Shown one piece after another: positions 1-5,171 of a stretch of DNA of 5,171 nucleotides. Position numbers and translations under genes: made by a program. Origin of the DNA: an uncultured Anaerolineales bacterium. Its GTDB lineage: Bacteria; Chloroflexota; Anaerolineae; Anaerolineales; UBA11657. Position 1 is the first letter of the stretch. Every line of letters begins with the position of its first letter. Below the pieces are notes generated by a model. It was not told where the DNA came from and did not search any database. It was given only the letters and a program-made list of their open reading frames with translations. The stretch lies in the NCBI GenBank assembly GCA_913040765.1, contig CAJWIA010000121.1, forward strand, positions 1-5,171, read 5' to 3'.

Positions 1-526
1 CAGTCCCACAGTCCGGACCCATAACCAACAATCCTTTGTCTGCTGCCAATGTCTTCAACGAAACTTCATCTTCCACAGAAACGTTGTCACTATAAAGAAA
101 AACGTGTTTGCCAAAACCCAGAGCTTCACGTGCGACCCCTGCAGCATAACGTCCAGGAACAGAAACTATAACCCATTGACTGTTTGGTAATGTTCGCACA
201 GCCATATCCAGACTACGAGGACGAAACTCCTGATCATCTGTTATCGACTTACGTTTATTTAGTAATACATCTACATGTTTAAGTGCAGCTGATGCTTGGG
301 ATACGCTGTCAGCCTTAACTGCAATAATGAGGTCCTCCGCCGCAGCGGTTGCACAGGAATGCGGGAGTAGTCCACTCTGCTCTAACACGTCTTTGTTAGC
401 CTTCGTACCCATCATTACTCCAGCATCCAGCACACCATCTAATTCAAGCATACCTTTTTGTAGCTGCATTAAAACCACTGAGTCGAAGTATGCACCAGAC
501 CGTATTTCACCAGTTACGTTTGTCAT
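1..526 (-). CDS. fdrA: FdrA, acyl-CoA synthetase-like protein (N-terminal part, cut by left edge)
   Basis: An open minus-strand frame gives 175 residues with no stop before the edge. It begins MTNVTGEIRSGAYFDSV, has MMGTKANK at residues 38-45, a Rossmann-like stretch with SDNVSVEDEVSLKT at 146-159, and ends in KGLLVMGPDCGT (164-175). These match remembered E. coli FdrA closely (SDNVTLEDE, KGLLVMGPDCGT). FdrA resembles the succinyl-CoA synthetase alpha chain with an extra N-terminal segment and is about 550 residues long, so roughly a third is seen. In E. coli it works with YlbE and YlbF in carbamoyl transfer to or from oxamate during anaerobic allantoin use; the reaction in this organism is inferred. 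The ATG at 526 lies 17 bases after the amidase stop. The frame stays open further upstream, but no better start was seen and no clear Shine-Dalgarno precedes this one. It is probably the fourth gene of the operon. The family call is strong; the exact start is less sure. Confidence 0.9.
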   Translation of the reverse strand, partial: MTNVTGEIRSGAYFDSVVLMQLQKGMLELDGVLDAGVMMGTKANKDVLEQSGLLPHSCATAAAEDLIIAVKADSVSQASAALKHVDVLLNKRKSITDDQEFRPRSLDMAVRTLPNSQWVIVSVPGRYAAGVAREALGFGKHVFLYSDNVSVEDEVSLKTLAADKGLLVMGPDCGT

Positions 527-543
527 ATATAAACAATTAAGTC

Positions 544-1845
544 TTATATCAGCACCGACTCTGTTTGTGATGCTAGCAAAAATAGAGTCTCATCTTCTCC
601 AAAACGACCCGTTAATTGCAACCCAAAAGGTAATCTATCGCCATTCTTGCCAGAGGGCATTCCTATAGTAGGTAAACCACTATGGGTCCAAGGTAAATTC
701 ATTACTGGATCGCCAGTACTCTCCAACCCATTAGGAGCTACCCCCGGAGCCGAAGGAGAAATCCACAAATCTATCTGATTCCGATCCATTAATTTAGTCA
801 ATTCCTTTCGCAATCTAGACCGACCTTCAAGAGCCATATTTAAATCATGATCCGAAACTGATTGACCTCGCAATATCAATTCAGCAGTTTTAGGATGATA
901 CTTGTTAGTATAACTCGCAAACCAGTTCTCATGAACATTCGCTGCTTCGGCAGCCACTATAAGATTGTGTCTAACAAATATATCCTCAAAATCAAGCATA
1001 GCAGTGACTGATTTTATTTCAAATCCAGCATTAGCAAGACGATCACAAGTAGCACGAAATTGCATCTTACCTTCATCAGAGACATTGTCCAGATAAACAC
1101 CTTCTGGTACGCCTAAGTTTATACATTGGTTTTCTTTCGTGCCTGTTATTTCTAAATTCCACGACTCGACCAACTGTGTAGCTACACATGCAGCCATAGC
1201 AACATCAGGAGCAAAAGTACCGACATGATCTACTGAAGGAGATAGAGGTATCACTCCAGATCGCGAAATACGATCATAGGTTGGCTTATATCCAACAACA
1301 CCACAAAAAGCAGCCGGACGAGTAATTGACCCGATGGTTTGTGTACCTAATGACAAAAGACATAATCCCGAGCTTACAGCAGCTGCTGATCCGCTACTCG
1401 ACCCACCCGGAGTACATAAAACATTATGTGGGTTCCTTGTAGGGCCAGGTGCAAAGTAAGCAAACTCGGTGGTGATCGTTTTACCCATTACTAGAGCCCC
1501 TGCCTTCTTTAGAAGCGTCACACTTTCAGCTTCAATACCTTGCAAAACATCTGCCGGAACATGGCTACCAGCACCGGTAATATGGCCATCCGCATGAAAT
1601 ATGTCTTTCACTCCTACAATTAATCCAAAAAGAGGAGGGCGGTTTTTTGGGTCTGGATACTGTTCGAACAATGCTCTAGCCTCAACACGCAATCGACTAA
1701 AACGCTCCGACTCAGGGACAAAAGCAAATATTTCCTGCTCTTTTAATGTAAAGTGGTTCTCCAATTGTTCCAAATAATCCAGGAAACTAGTAAGATTACC
1801 TTTCTTGAAACTAGATAATGAACTTTTTCCTACTAATGACGACAT
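544..1845 (-). CDS. Amidase-signature family hydrolase
   Basis: The 433-residue protein is a cytoplasmic C-N hydrolase of the amidase-signature (GatA/FAAH) fold. The Ser-cisSer-Lys triad can be read directly: Lys80 in VGVKDIF, Ser149 in the Gly/Ser loop PGGSSSGSAAAV (146-157), and the nucleophile Ser173 in GTQTIGSITRPAAFCG (167-182). The 24-residue gap between the serines matches that in FAAH. The C-terminal half carries the substrate pocket and ends with the typical LPFGLQLTG stretch (405-413). Length is slightly below the usual 450-500, with no sign of truncation. The oxyanion-hole loop reads IGS where many members have GGS. The ATG overlaps the stop of the [2Fe-2S] subunit gene by one base (TAATG), so translation is probably coupled; a GGAG (1857-1860) lies 11 bases upstream of the start. 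The substrate cannot be read from sequence; an acyclic amide or ureido acid would fit the operon. A Gln/Glu-tRNA amidotransferase role is unlikely because no gatB or gatC adjoins it. Confidence 0.93.
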   Translation of the reverse strand: MSSLVGKSSLSSFKKGNLTSFLDYLEQLENHFTLKEQEIFAFVPESERFSRLRVEARALFEQYPDPKNRPPLFGLIVGVKDIFHADGHITGAGSHVPADVLQGIEAESVTLLKKAGALVMGKTITTEFAYFAPGPTRNPHNVLCTPGGSSSGSAAAVSSGLCLLSLGTQTIGSITRPAAFCGVVGYKPTYDRISRSGVIPLSPSVDHVGTFAPDVAMAACVATQLVESWNLEITGTKENQCINLGVPEGVYLDNVSDEGKMQFRATCDRLANAGFEIKSVTAMLDFEDIFVRHNLIVAAEAANVHENWFASYTNKYHPKTAELILRGQSVSDHDLNMALEGRSRLRKELTKLMDRNQIDLWISPSAPGVAPNGLESTGDPVMNLPWTHSGLPTIGMPSGKNGDRLPFGLQLTGRFGEDETLFLLASQTESVLI

Positions 1846-2321
1846 TACGACTCACGCTCCACATACAGTTTCACAGCAGTCACTATGTTTTGATAACCAG
1901 TGCATCTACACAAATTTCCAGATATAGCAGCCCGAATTTCTTCTTCTGATGGGCACGGATTATCATCTAGAAAAGGAATGAGGCTCATCAAGATGCCAGG
2001 AGTGCAAAATCCACATTGCAAACCATGTGCTTCACGGAATGCTTCTTGAAGCGGGTGCAAATCGGTTGCTTCGGCTGCCATACCTTCTACTGTGGTTATT
2101 TGCTGTCCATGTGCCTGTACTGCAAACATCAAGCACGACCTGACAGATCTTCCATTTAATATCACGGTACACGCACCACAAACCCCATGTTCGCAACCAA
2201 CATGCGTGCCTGTCAAACCAAGTTCGTGACGTATAAAATCACTTAACAACATGCGTGCTTCTACAGAAGATGTATATTCTTCGCCATTAATAGTAAGCTT
2301 TATCGAATGATTGTCACTCAT
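1845..2321 (-). CDS. Molybdenum hydroxylase [2Fe-2S] small subunit (CoxS/XdhC type)
   Basis: The 158-residue protein is the electron-transfer iron-sulfur subunit of a xanthine dehydrogenase/CO dehydrogenase-family enzyme, relaying electrons from the molybdenum centre to FAD. All eight cluster cysteines are present. The N-terminal plant-ferredoxin-like domain has Cys43, Cys48 and Cys51 ([10 protein letters not shown]) plus Cys63. The C-terminal helical domain has Cys103 and Cys106 (QCGFC) and Cys138 and Cys140 ([11 protein letters not shown]). Gln102, before Cys103, is the residue that contacts the pterin cofactor in this family. Length is typical (about 155-170). The start overlaps the FAD subunit stop as ATGA (2318-2321), a standard coupling arrangement, and the stop overlaps the amidase start. 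The protein should act in the cytoplasm in a complex with the FAD subunit and a large molybdopterin subunit that is not in the window. It appears fully intact; the substrate of the holoenzyme is not determined by this subunit. Confidence 0.96.
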   Translation of the reverse strand: MSDNHSIKLTINGEEYTSSVEARMLLSDFIRHELGLTGTHVGCEHGVCGACTVILNGRSVRSCLMFAVQAHGQQITTVEGMAAEATDLHPLQEAFREAHGLQCGFCTPGILMSLIPFLDDNPCPSEEEIRAAISGNLCRCTGYQNIVTAVKLYVERES

Positions 2322-3196
2322 GTTTCCATAGCCCGACCATATGCTAATTCCAATGCTCGCTTAGTTAGTATGCAAGCTAAATGCCTCTGGTAATTTACCG
2401 TAGCATGTAAACTTTCCATTGGCATAATCTCCTCTTCTGAAGCTTTGTTGGCAACTTGCTTTATCAGTTCATCTGATAGGGTTTCTCCAACCAGCATATC
2501 AGCTGACTGCTTTGCTTCCAGAGGCGCATCTGATAGATTCAAATACACCAAACGGGCCTTCCTACAAATATGTTTGTTATCTAATGTTATCAATGCTGCT
2601 ATACCAGCCATGGCATAATCTCCCGACCGACGAGAAACTTCGAGAAATGCCCATCCGGTATTGGCCGCATGAAAAGGCACTTCTATTTCAACCAATATTT
2701 CACTCGGGCCAATCGCAGTTTCAAAATAGCCTCTGAAAAAATCAATGCTATTAATCCAACGAGTTCCATTGGTAGATTGGACCCGAAATCTGGAATCCAT
2801 AGCTAAAGCTACCACCGGAAGCTCGGCTGCTGGATCCGCGTGAGCTATATTTCCACCTACAGTACCTCTATTACGTATCTGAGGATGGGCAATGTAGGGA
2901 AGAGCTTCATGCAATAAAGCAACTCTATCAGCTATTAAAGGATCATCCTCAACTTCACTTAGTCGAGTCATAGCACCAATATGTAGAACTGCACTGTCCC
3001 TGGAGGATATATAAGAAAGTTCTGCCAACAAGTTTAAGTCGAGCAGAATAGTAGGTTGCATTATACGGAAGTTCATAGCCGGAATTAGACTCTGCCCACC
3101 TGCCAGAATTCTGGCTTCATCACCATATTGTGCTTTCAGCACCAATGCCTCTTCTAATGACTCAGGTGCATAATATTTAAAGCTTGCTGGTTTCAT
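2318..3196 (-). CDS. Molybdenum hydroxylase FAD-binding medium subunit (CoxM type)
   Basis: The 292-residue protein is the flavoprotein subunit of a xanthine dehydrogenase/CO dehydrogenase-family hydroxylase; it takes electrons from the [2Fe-2S] subunit and passes them on to an acceptor. The N-terminal PCMH-type FAD domain shows both FAD pyrophosphate-binding loops: [12 protein letters not shown] (30-41) and [18 protein letters not shown] (110-127). A flavin-region motif [14 protein letters not shown] follows (188-201). The C-terminal CO-dehydrogenase flavoprotein domain ends in the family pattern [16 protein letters not shown] (267-282). Length is typical (about 280-300). It is the first gene of the minus-strand operon and overlaps the [2Fe-2S] gene by four bases. 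The ATG at 3196 has no recognisable Shine-Dalgarno; the nearby upstream ATG runs into a stop after four codons, so this start is the best choice. Whether the holoenzyme oxidises a purine, pyrimidine, nicotinate-like ring, aldehyde or CO cannot be decided without the large subunit. Confidence 0.95.
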   Translation of the reverse strand: MKPASFKYYAPESLEEALVLKAQYGDEARILAGGQSLIPAMNFRIMQPTILLDLNLLAELSYISSRDSAVLHIGAMTRLSEVEDDPLIADRVALLHEALPYIAHPQIRNRGTVGGNIAHADPAAELPVVALAMDSRFRVQSTNGTRWINSIDFFRGYFETAIGPSEILVEIEVPFHAANTGWAFLEVSRRSGDYAMAGIAALITLDNKHICRKARLVYLNLSDAPLEAKQSADMLVGETLSDELIKQVANKASEEEIMPMESLHATVNYQRHLACILTKRALELAYGRAMET

Positions 3197-3284
3197 TTAT
3201 GTTTTGGTCATGTAAGTAATTTCTAGAGACATTGTATAATGCCGTACCAATGCAATTTATCACACAATCCCGAATATAATTTAT

Positions 3285-3295
3285 CTTACTGTAAG
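3285..3295. promoter_or_regulatory. Palindrome CTTAC-T-GTAAG, possible operator
   Basis: An 11-base perfect palindrome with a single central base. It lies immediately downstream of the transcription start expected from the minus-strand extended -10 at 3304-3312, where a bound protein could block the operon. No known regulator motif is recognised. Chance occurrence is possible. Confidence 0.28.
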
Positions 3296-3303
3296 GATTT
3301 GCG

Positions 3304-3312
3304 ATTATATCA
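3304..3312 (-). promoter_or_regulatory. Candidate extended -10 promoter for the hydroxylase-amidase-fdrA operon
   Basis: The minus strand reads TGATATAAT, a perfect match to the extended -10 consensus TGnTATAAT. Extended -10 promoters can work without a good -35 box, and none is seen at 3327-3332. Transcription would start near 3297, giving a leader of about 100 bases before the ATG at 3196. The near-palindrome at 3322-3334 would overlap the -35 region, and CTTACTGTAAG (3285-3295) would sit just after the start point. The match is read directly; promoter activity is inferred. Confidence 0.5.
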
Positions 3313-3320
3313 TTAACAGT

Positions 3321-3347
3321 GTGACCATTGATCAGAGTTTATATACT
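3321..3347 (+). promoter_or_regulatory. Candidate promoter for the CoA-transferase gene
   Basis: A -10-like TATACT (3342-3347) follows a -35-like GTGACC (3321-3326, four of six matches to TTGACA) with a short 15-base spacer. The start point would fall near 3354, leaving a leader of about 17 bases that contains the Shine-Dalgarno. The -10 lies inside the dyad AGAGT-N6-ACTCT (3334-3349), so a bound regulator could block it. The spacing is suboptimal, so confidence is low. Confidence 0.35.
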
Positions 3348-3349
3348 CT
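3334..3349. promoter_or_regulatory. Inverted repeat AGAGT-N6-ACTCT, possible operator
   Basis: Two perfect 5-base arms, AGAGT (3334-3338) and ACTCT (3345-3349), flank six bases (TTATAT). The dyad covers the putative -10 of the CoA-transferase gene, a usual place for a repressor site. It abuts a second, imperfect dyad, TGACC-ATT-GATCA (3322-3334). Arms this short can arise by chance in AT-rich DNA. Confidence 0.3.
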
Positions 3350-3360
3350 AGATTTGTAGC

Positions 3361-3365
3361 GAGGA
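3361..3365 (+). promoter_or_regulatory. Shine-Dalgarno of the CoA-transferase gene
   Basis: GAGGA ends five bases before the ATG at 3371 and supports that start. It is the clearest ribosome binding site in the window; the first and last visible genes of the minus-strand operon (FAD subunit and fdrA) have no comparable site. Confidence 0.75.
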
Positions 3366-3370
3366 ATAGT

Positions 3371-4573
3371 ATGAGTGTGACGAACAATCTACTTGAAAAT
3401 ATATGTGTAATTGATCTAACGCGAGTATTAGCTGGACCATATTGCACAATGATGTTAGGAGATTTAGGAGCAGATATAATAAAAATCGAGGTTCCTGGCA
3501 GAGGTGATGATACTCGTCATTGGGGCCCTCCTTTTACTAAGGGTGGGGAATCCGCATATTATCTAAGTGCTAATCGCAACAAACGTAGTATGACACTGAA
3601 TCTAAAATCAGAACAAGGGTTGGAAATCCTCAAAAAACTGATTGCTAAGGGTGATGTGCTTGTAGATAATTTCAAGACAGGAACGCTATCTCGCTGGGGA
3701 TTAGATTACGAAACTTTACAAGAAATCCGTCCTGGATTGATATATTGCACGGTTACTGGATACGGTTACACTGGTCCTTATAGCTCTAGACCAGGCTATG
3801 ACTTAATAGTACAGGCCACAGGAGGCTTTATGAGCATCACTGGACCAGAAAATGGCGATCCGAGCCGAGCTGGAGTTGCAATTGCTGACATCAGCACCGG
3901 AATGTTTGCAGCAAACGCCATTCTTGCGGCATTATATTCACGTGAACAAACCGGTAAGGGACAACGTATCGATATGTCATTACTTGACAGTCAAGTAGCT
4001 CTATTATCTTATGCGGCTACCAATTACTTCGTTTCGGGATCAATTACCAATAGACTAGGTAATGCCCATCCAAACATCGTGCCTTATCAATCATTCAAGG
4101 CTCGAGACATGCACTTTGTTTTAGCAGTCGGGAATGATAAACAATGGGAAATACTCTGCAAATCAATCAATAAACCTGAGTGGATTGATGATAAAAAATA
4201 CTCAACGAACGCAGTTCGGGTCAACAACAGAAAGGTATTGATAGATCACTTAAGTAAATTGTTCGCAACACAGAACGCAAAGTACTGGTTGGACATATTT
4301 GATGAAGTTGGTTTACCATCAGGTCCAATTAATGAGCTGGATAAAGTATTTGAAAATGAACAGATAAAGTCACGTGACATGCGTATTGAGTTACCTCATT
4401 CCATAGACAATAAAGTCACACTCCTTAATTCTCCGATTAAGATTCCCACATCTCCTACCAAACCACACAAAGCGCCACCAACCCTAGGAGAACACACTGA
4501 AGAAATCCTACAGGAAAAGATTGGAGTTGATCAAGATACTGTAGCCAAACTTAGAAATGAAGGTATATTGTGA
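3371..4573 (+). CDS. Family III CoA-transferase (CaiB/BaiF), succinyl-CoA:glutarate CoA-transferase-like
   Basis: The 400-residue protein matches the usual family III length. These enzymes move CoA between carboxylic acids through a covalent aspartyl intermediate and usually form interlocked dimers in the cytoplasm. The N-terminal motif DLTRVLAGPYCTMMLGDLGA (15-34) is followed by KIEVPGRGDDTRHWGPPF (38-55) and NRNKRSMTLNL (68-78). The catalytic Asp, equivalent to Asp169 of formyl-CoA transferase, is Asp173 in GVAIADISTGMFA (168-180). ENGDPSRAG, TGKGQRIDMSLLDSQ and AHPNIVPYQSF follow in family order. The protein resembles mammalian SUGCT throughout (RVLAGP, GDDTR.WGPPF, ITGPENGDP, IVPYQ.F), which suggests a dicarboxylate acceptor and a succinyl-CoA-like donor; the substrate remains inferred. 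It is divergent from the hydroxylase operon and convergent with pyrD. The start is supported by GAGGA at 3361-3365. Family assignment is firm; substrate is not. Confidence 0.93.
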   Translation: MSVTNNLLENICVIDLTRVLAGPYCTMMLGDLGADIIKIEVPGRGDDTRHWGPPFTKGGESAYYLSANRNKRSMTLNLKSEQGLEILKKLIAKGDVLVDNFKTGTLSRWGLDYETLQEIRPGLIYCTVTGYGYTGPYSSRPGYDLIVQATGGFMSITGPENGDPSRAGVAIADISTGMFAANAILAALYSREQTGKGQRIDMSLLDSQVALLSYAATNYFVSGSITNRLGNAHPNIVPYQSFKARDMHFVLAVGNDKQWEILCKSINKPEWIDDKKYSTNAVRVNNRKVLIDHLSKLFATQNAKYWLDIFDEVGLPSGPINELDKVFENEQIKSRDMRIELPHSIDNKVTLLNSPIKIPTSPTKPHKAPPTLGEHTEEILQEKIGVDQDTVAKLRNEGIL

Positions 4574-4599
4574 TTAAATAGATACACCTACAATATCCT
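4561..4599. terminator. Stem-loop across the convergent stop codons, possible bidirectional terminator
   Basis: ATATTGT (4565-4571) pairs perfectly with ACAATAT (4590-4596). The stem extends by AGG (4561-4563) with CCT (4597-4599) past one bulged T (4564), around an 18-base loop. It spans both stop codons, so the arms are the final codons of the two genes. The stem is AT-rich, and neither side is followed by a strong T-tract, so it is not a textbook intrinsic terminator. With no bases between the genes, any terminator here must lie inside coding sequence. Confidence 0.35.
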
Positions 4600-5171
4600 C
4601 AACACTATCTACACCTAAACGATCTAGCTCGTTAACGATTCCTAGTTTTATTTGTCGGATAAGCCCAGGCCCACGATAAACTAAACCTGTATACACTTGT
4701 ACCAAACTAGCACCAGATCGAATTTTTTCCAAAGCAGCTCTAGCGTTGTCAATGCCACCAACTCCAATAATCGGAAGGTGTCCATCAGTCTGCCTGTAAA
4801 TATGCCGTATAATACTATTGGATCTGTCATGTAATGGCCGACCACTAAGACCACCTTTTTCAATATGTCTTGGATCACTTAGTCCACCACGACTAAGACT
4901 ACTGTTGGTCGCTATCAAACCAGAGACACCACGCCTAATAACTATATCCAACAAATTATCAAGATCCGAAATTGTAATATCAGGACTAATCTTTACCAGC
5001 AAAGGTCTATCAGGACACACTTCTGAATGAAGCTCCATGACAGGCAACAAAAACCTATCTAATAGTTCGCGTCCTTGCAATGCCCTTAAACCAGGAGTGT
5101 TGGGCGAACTTATATTTACAACTAGATAGTCAACTAGATGTTGAAGTCTAGCAATCATCTTAGTATAGTCA
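4574..5171 (-). CDS. pyrD: Dihydroorotate dehydrogenase, class 2 (C-terminal part, cut by right edge)
   Basis: This enzyme oxidises dihydroorotate to orotate in de novo pyrimidine synthesis, with FMN and membrane quinone as electron acceptor. The frame runs through the edge: Asp-Tyr-Thr-Lys precedes the first internal Met at 5158, in keeping with the family, so that Met is not the true start. About 198 of the usual 340-360 residues are present. NISSPNTPGLRALQG lies at fragment residues 19-33. Its serine at residue 22 aligns with Ser175 of E. coli PyrD, the catalytic base of class 2 enzymes (class 1 uses Cys). Further FMN and substrate motifs are LVKISPD, LIATNSS, GGLSGRPL, PIIGVGGI and GASLVQVYTGLVYRGP, all in the expected order. 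The N-terminal membrane-associating helices lie outside the window. The stop codon abuts the stop of the convergent CoA-transferase gene. This is most likely a housekeeping gene unrelated to the neighbouring catabolic genes. Confidence 0.95.
   Translation of the reverse strand, partial: DYTKMIARLQHLVDYLVVNISSPNTPGLRALQGRELLDRFLLPVMELHSEVCPDRPLLVKISPDITISDLDNLLDIVIRRGVSGLIATNSSLSRGGLSDPRHIEKGGLSGRPLHDRSNSIIRHIYRQTDGHLPIIGVGGIDNARAALEKIRSGASLVQVYTGLVYRGPGLIRQIKLGIVNELDRLGVDSVEDIVGVSI

Larger units (their letters stand above)
3197..3370. promoter_or_regulatory. Divergent intergenic control region
   Basis: This 174-base AT-rich spacer separates the divergent starts of the FAD subunit (minus) and the CoA-transferase (plus), so it must hold or lie beside promoters for both. 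It contains a minus-strand extended -10 (3304-3312), a plus-strand -10-like TATACT (3342-3347) and three short dyads: CTTAC-T-GTAAG (3285-3295), TGACC-ATT-GATCA (3322-3334, one mismatch) and AGAGT-N6-ACTCT (3334-3349). No ORF or RNA gene was seen in it. The layout fits shared control by one or more regulators, but no regulator gene is in the window. Confidence 0.6.

Noticed and set aside
327..668. Plus-strand open frame of 113 codons
   Set aside because: It lies antisense to the strongly supported fdrA and amidase frames, has no recognisable domain, and its composition is that of a complementary-strand shadow.
544..1845. GatA, the Glu-tRNA(Gln) amidotransferase subunit
   Set aside because: The fold is shared, but there is no gatB or gatC neighbour, the active-site loop differs from the usual GatA form, and the gene sits in a catabolic operon.
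2512..2736. Plus-strand open frame of 74 codons
   Set aside because: It is wholly antisense to the FAD subunit and has no recognisable motif or ribosome binding site.
1845..3196. Aerobic CO dehydrogenase
   Set aside because: The CoxM and CoxS subunit types are shared by many molybdenum hydroxylases. Only the large subunit active-site loop would identify CO oxidation, and it is not in the window.
3235..3280. Two plus-strand TATAAT hexamers (3235-3240 and 3275-3280)
   Set aside because: Neither has a -35-like element at a suitable distance, and AT-rich DNA yields such hexamers often. They are possible but unsupported as promoters.
3320..3336. CRP-like half sites TGTGA and TCAGA
   Set aside because: The spacing is seven bases, not six, and the second half is imperfect; the adjacent dyads describe the sequence better.
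4681..5030. Small open frames on both strands (4681-4878 minus, 4818-5030 plus)
   Set aside because: Both fall inside pyrD, whose frame carries the full set of family motifs across this stretch.
1..5171. CRISPR arrays, tRNA or rRNA genes, insertion sequences and phage genes
   Set aside because: No spaced direct repeats, cloverleaf-like segments, transposase motifs or terminal inverted repeats were seen; almost all of the window is occupied by intact metabolic genes.

Overview
The window comes from a bacterial chromosome of low to middling GC (roughly 40-45 % by eye). It is gene-dense, with short spacers and overlapping genes. The quinone-type (class 2) dihydroorotate dehydrogenase and the molybdenum-hydroxylase subunits suggest a respiring organism. 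The mix of a family III CoA-transferase, molybdenum hydroxylase, amidase and FdrA would suit an uncultivated heterotroph that breaks down organic nitrogen compounds. No marker here fixes the phylum, so any placement would be a guess.

Layout. (1) A compact minus-strand operon runs from 3196 to the left edge. In transcription order it holds a FAD-binding subunit of a xanthine/CO dehydrogenase-type molybdenum hydroxylase (2318-3196), its [2Fe-2S] subunit (1845-2321, 4-base overlap), an amidase-signature hydrolase (544-1845, 1-base overlap) and the N-terminal 175 residues of FdrA (1-526, cut by the edge). The large molybdopterin-binding catalytic subunit is not in the window; the amidase lies directly after the small subunit. 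(2) A 174-base divergent intergenic region (3197-3370) carries promoter-like elements and three short dyads. (3) A plus-strand family III CoA-transferase (3371-4573) resembles succinyl-CoA:glutarate CoA-transferase. (4) The C-terminal part of class 2 pyrD (4574-5171, minus strand, cut by the right edge) converges on the CoA-transferase with no base between the two stop codons. An imperfect stem-loop spans that junction.

How the genes may work together. The operon pairs the electron-transfer half of a molybdenum hydroxylase with a C-N hydrolase and FdrA. FdrA is an acyl-CoA-synthetase-like protein tied in E. coli to oxamate/carbamoyl-phosphate chemistry at the end of allantoin breakdown. One reading is catabolism of an N-heterocycle or amide: hydroxylation, then amide or ureido cleavage, then capture of a carbamoyl group. 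The divergent CoA-transferase could activate a dicarboxylate product. This is inference: the substrate-determining large subunit and the usual FdrA partners lie outside the window. pyrD is probably an unrelated housekeeping neighbour.
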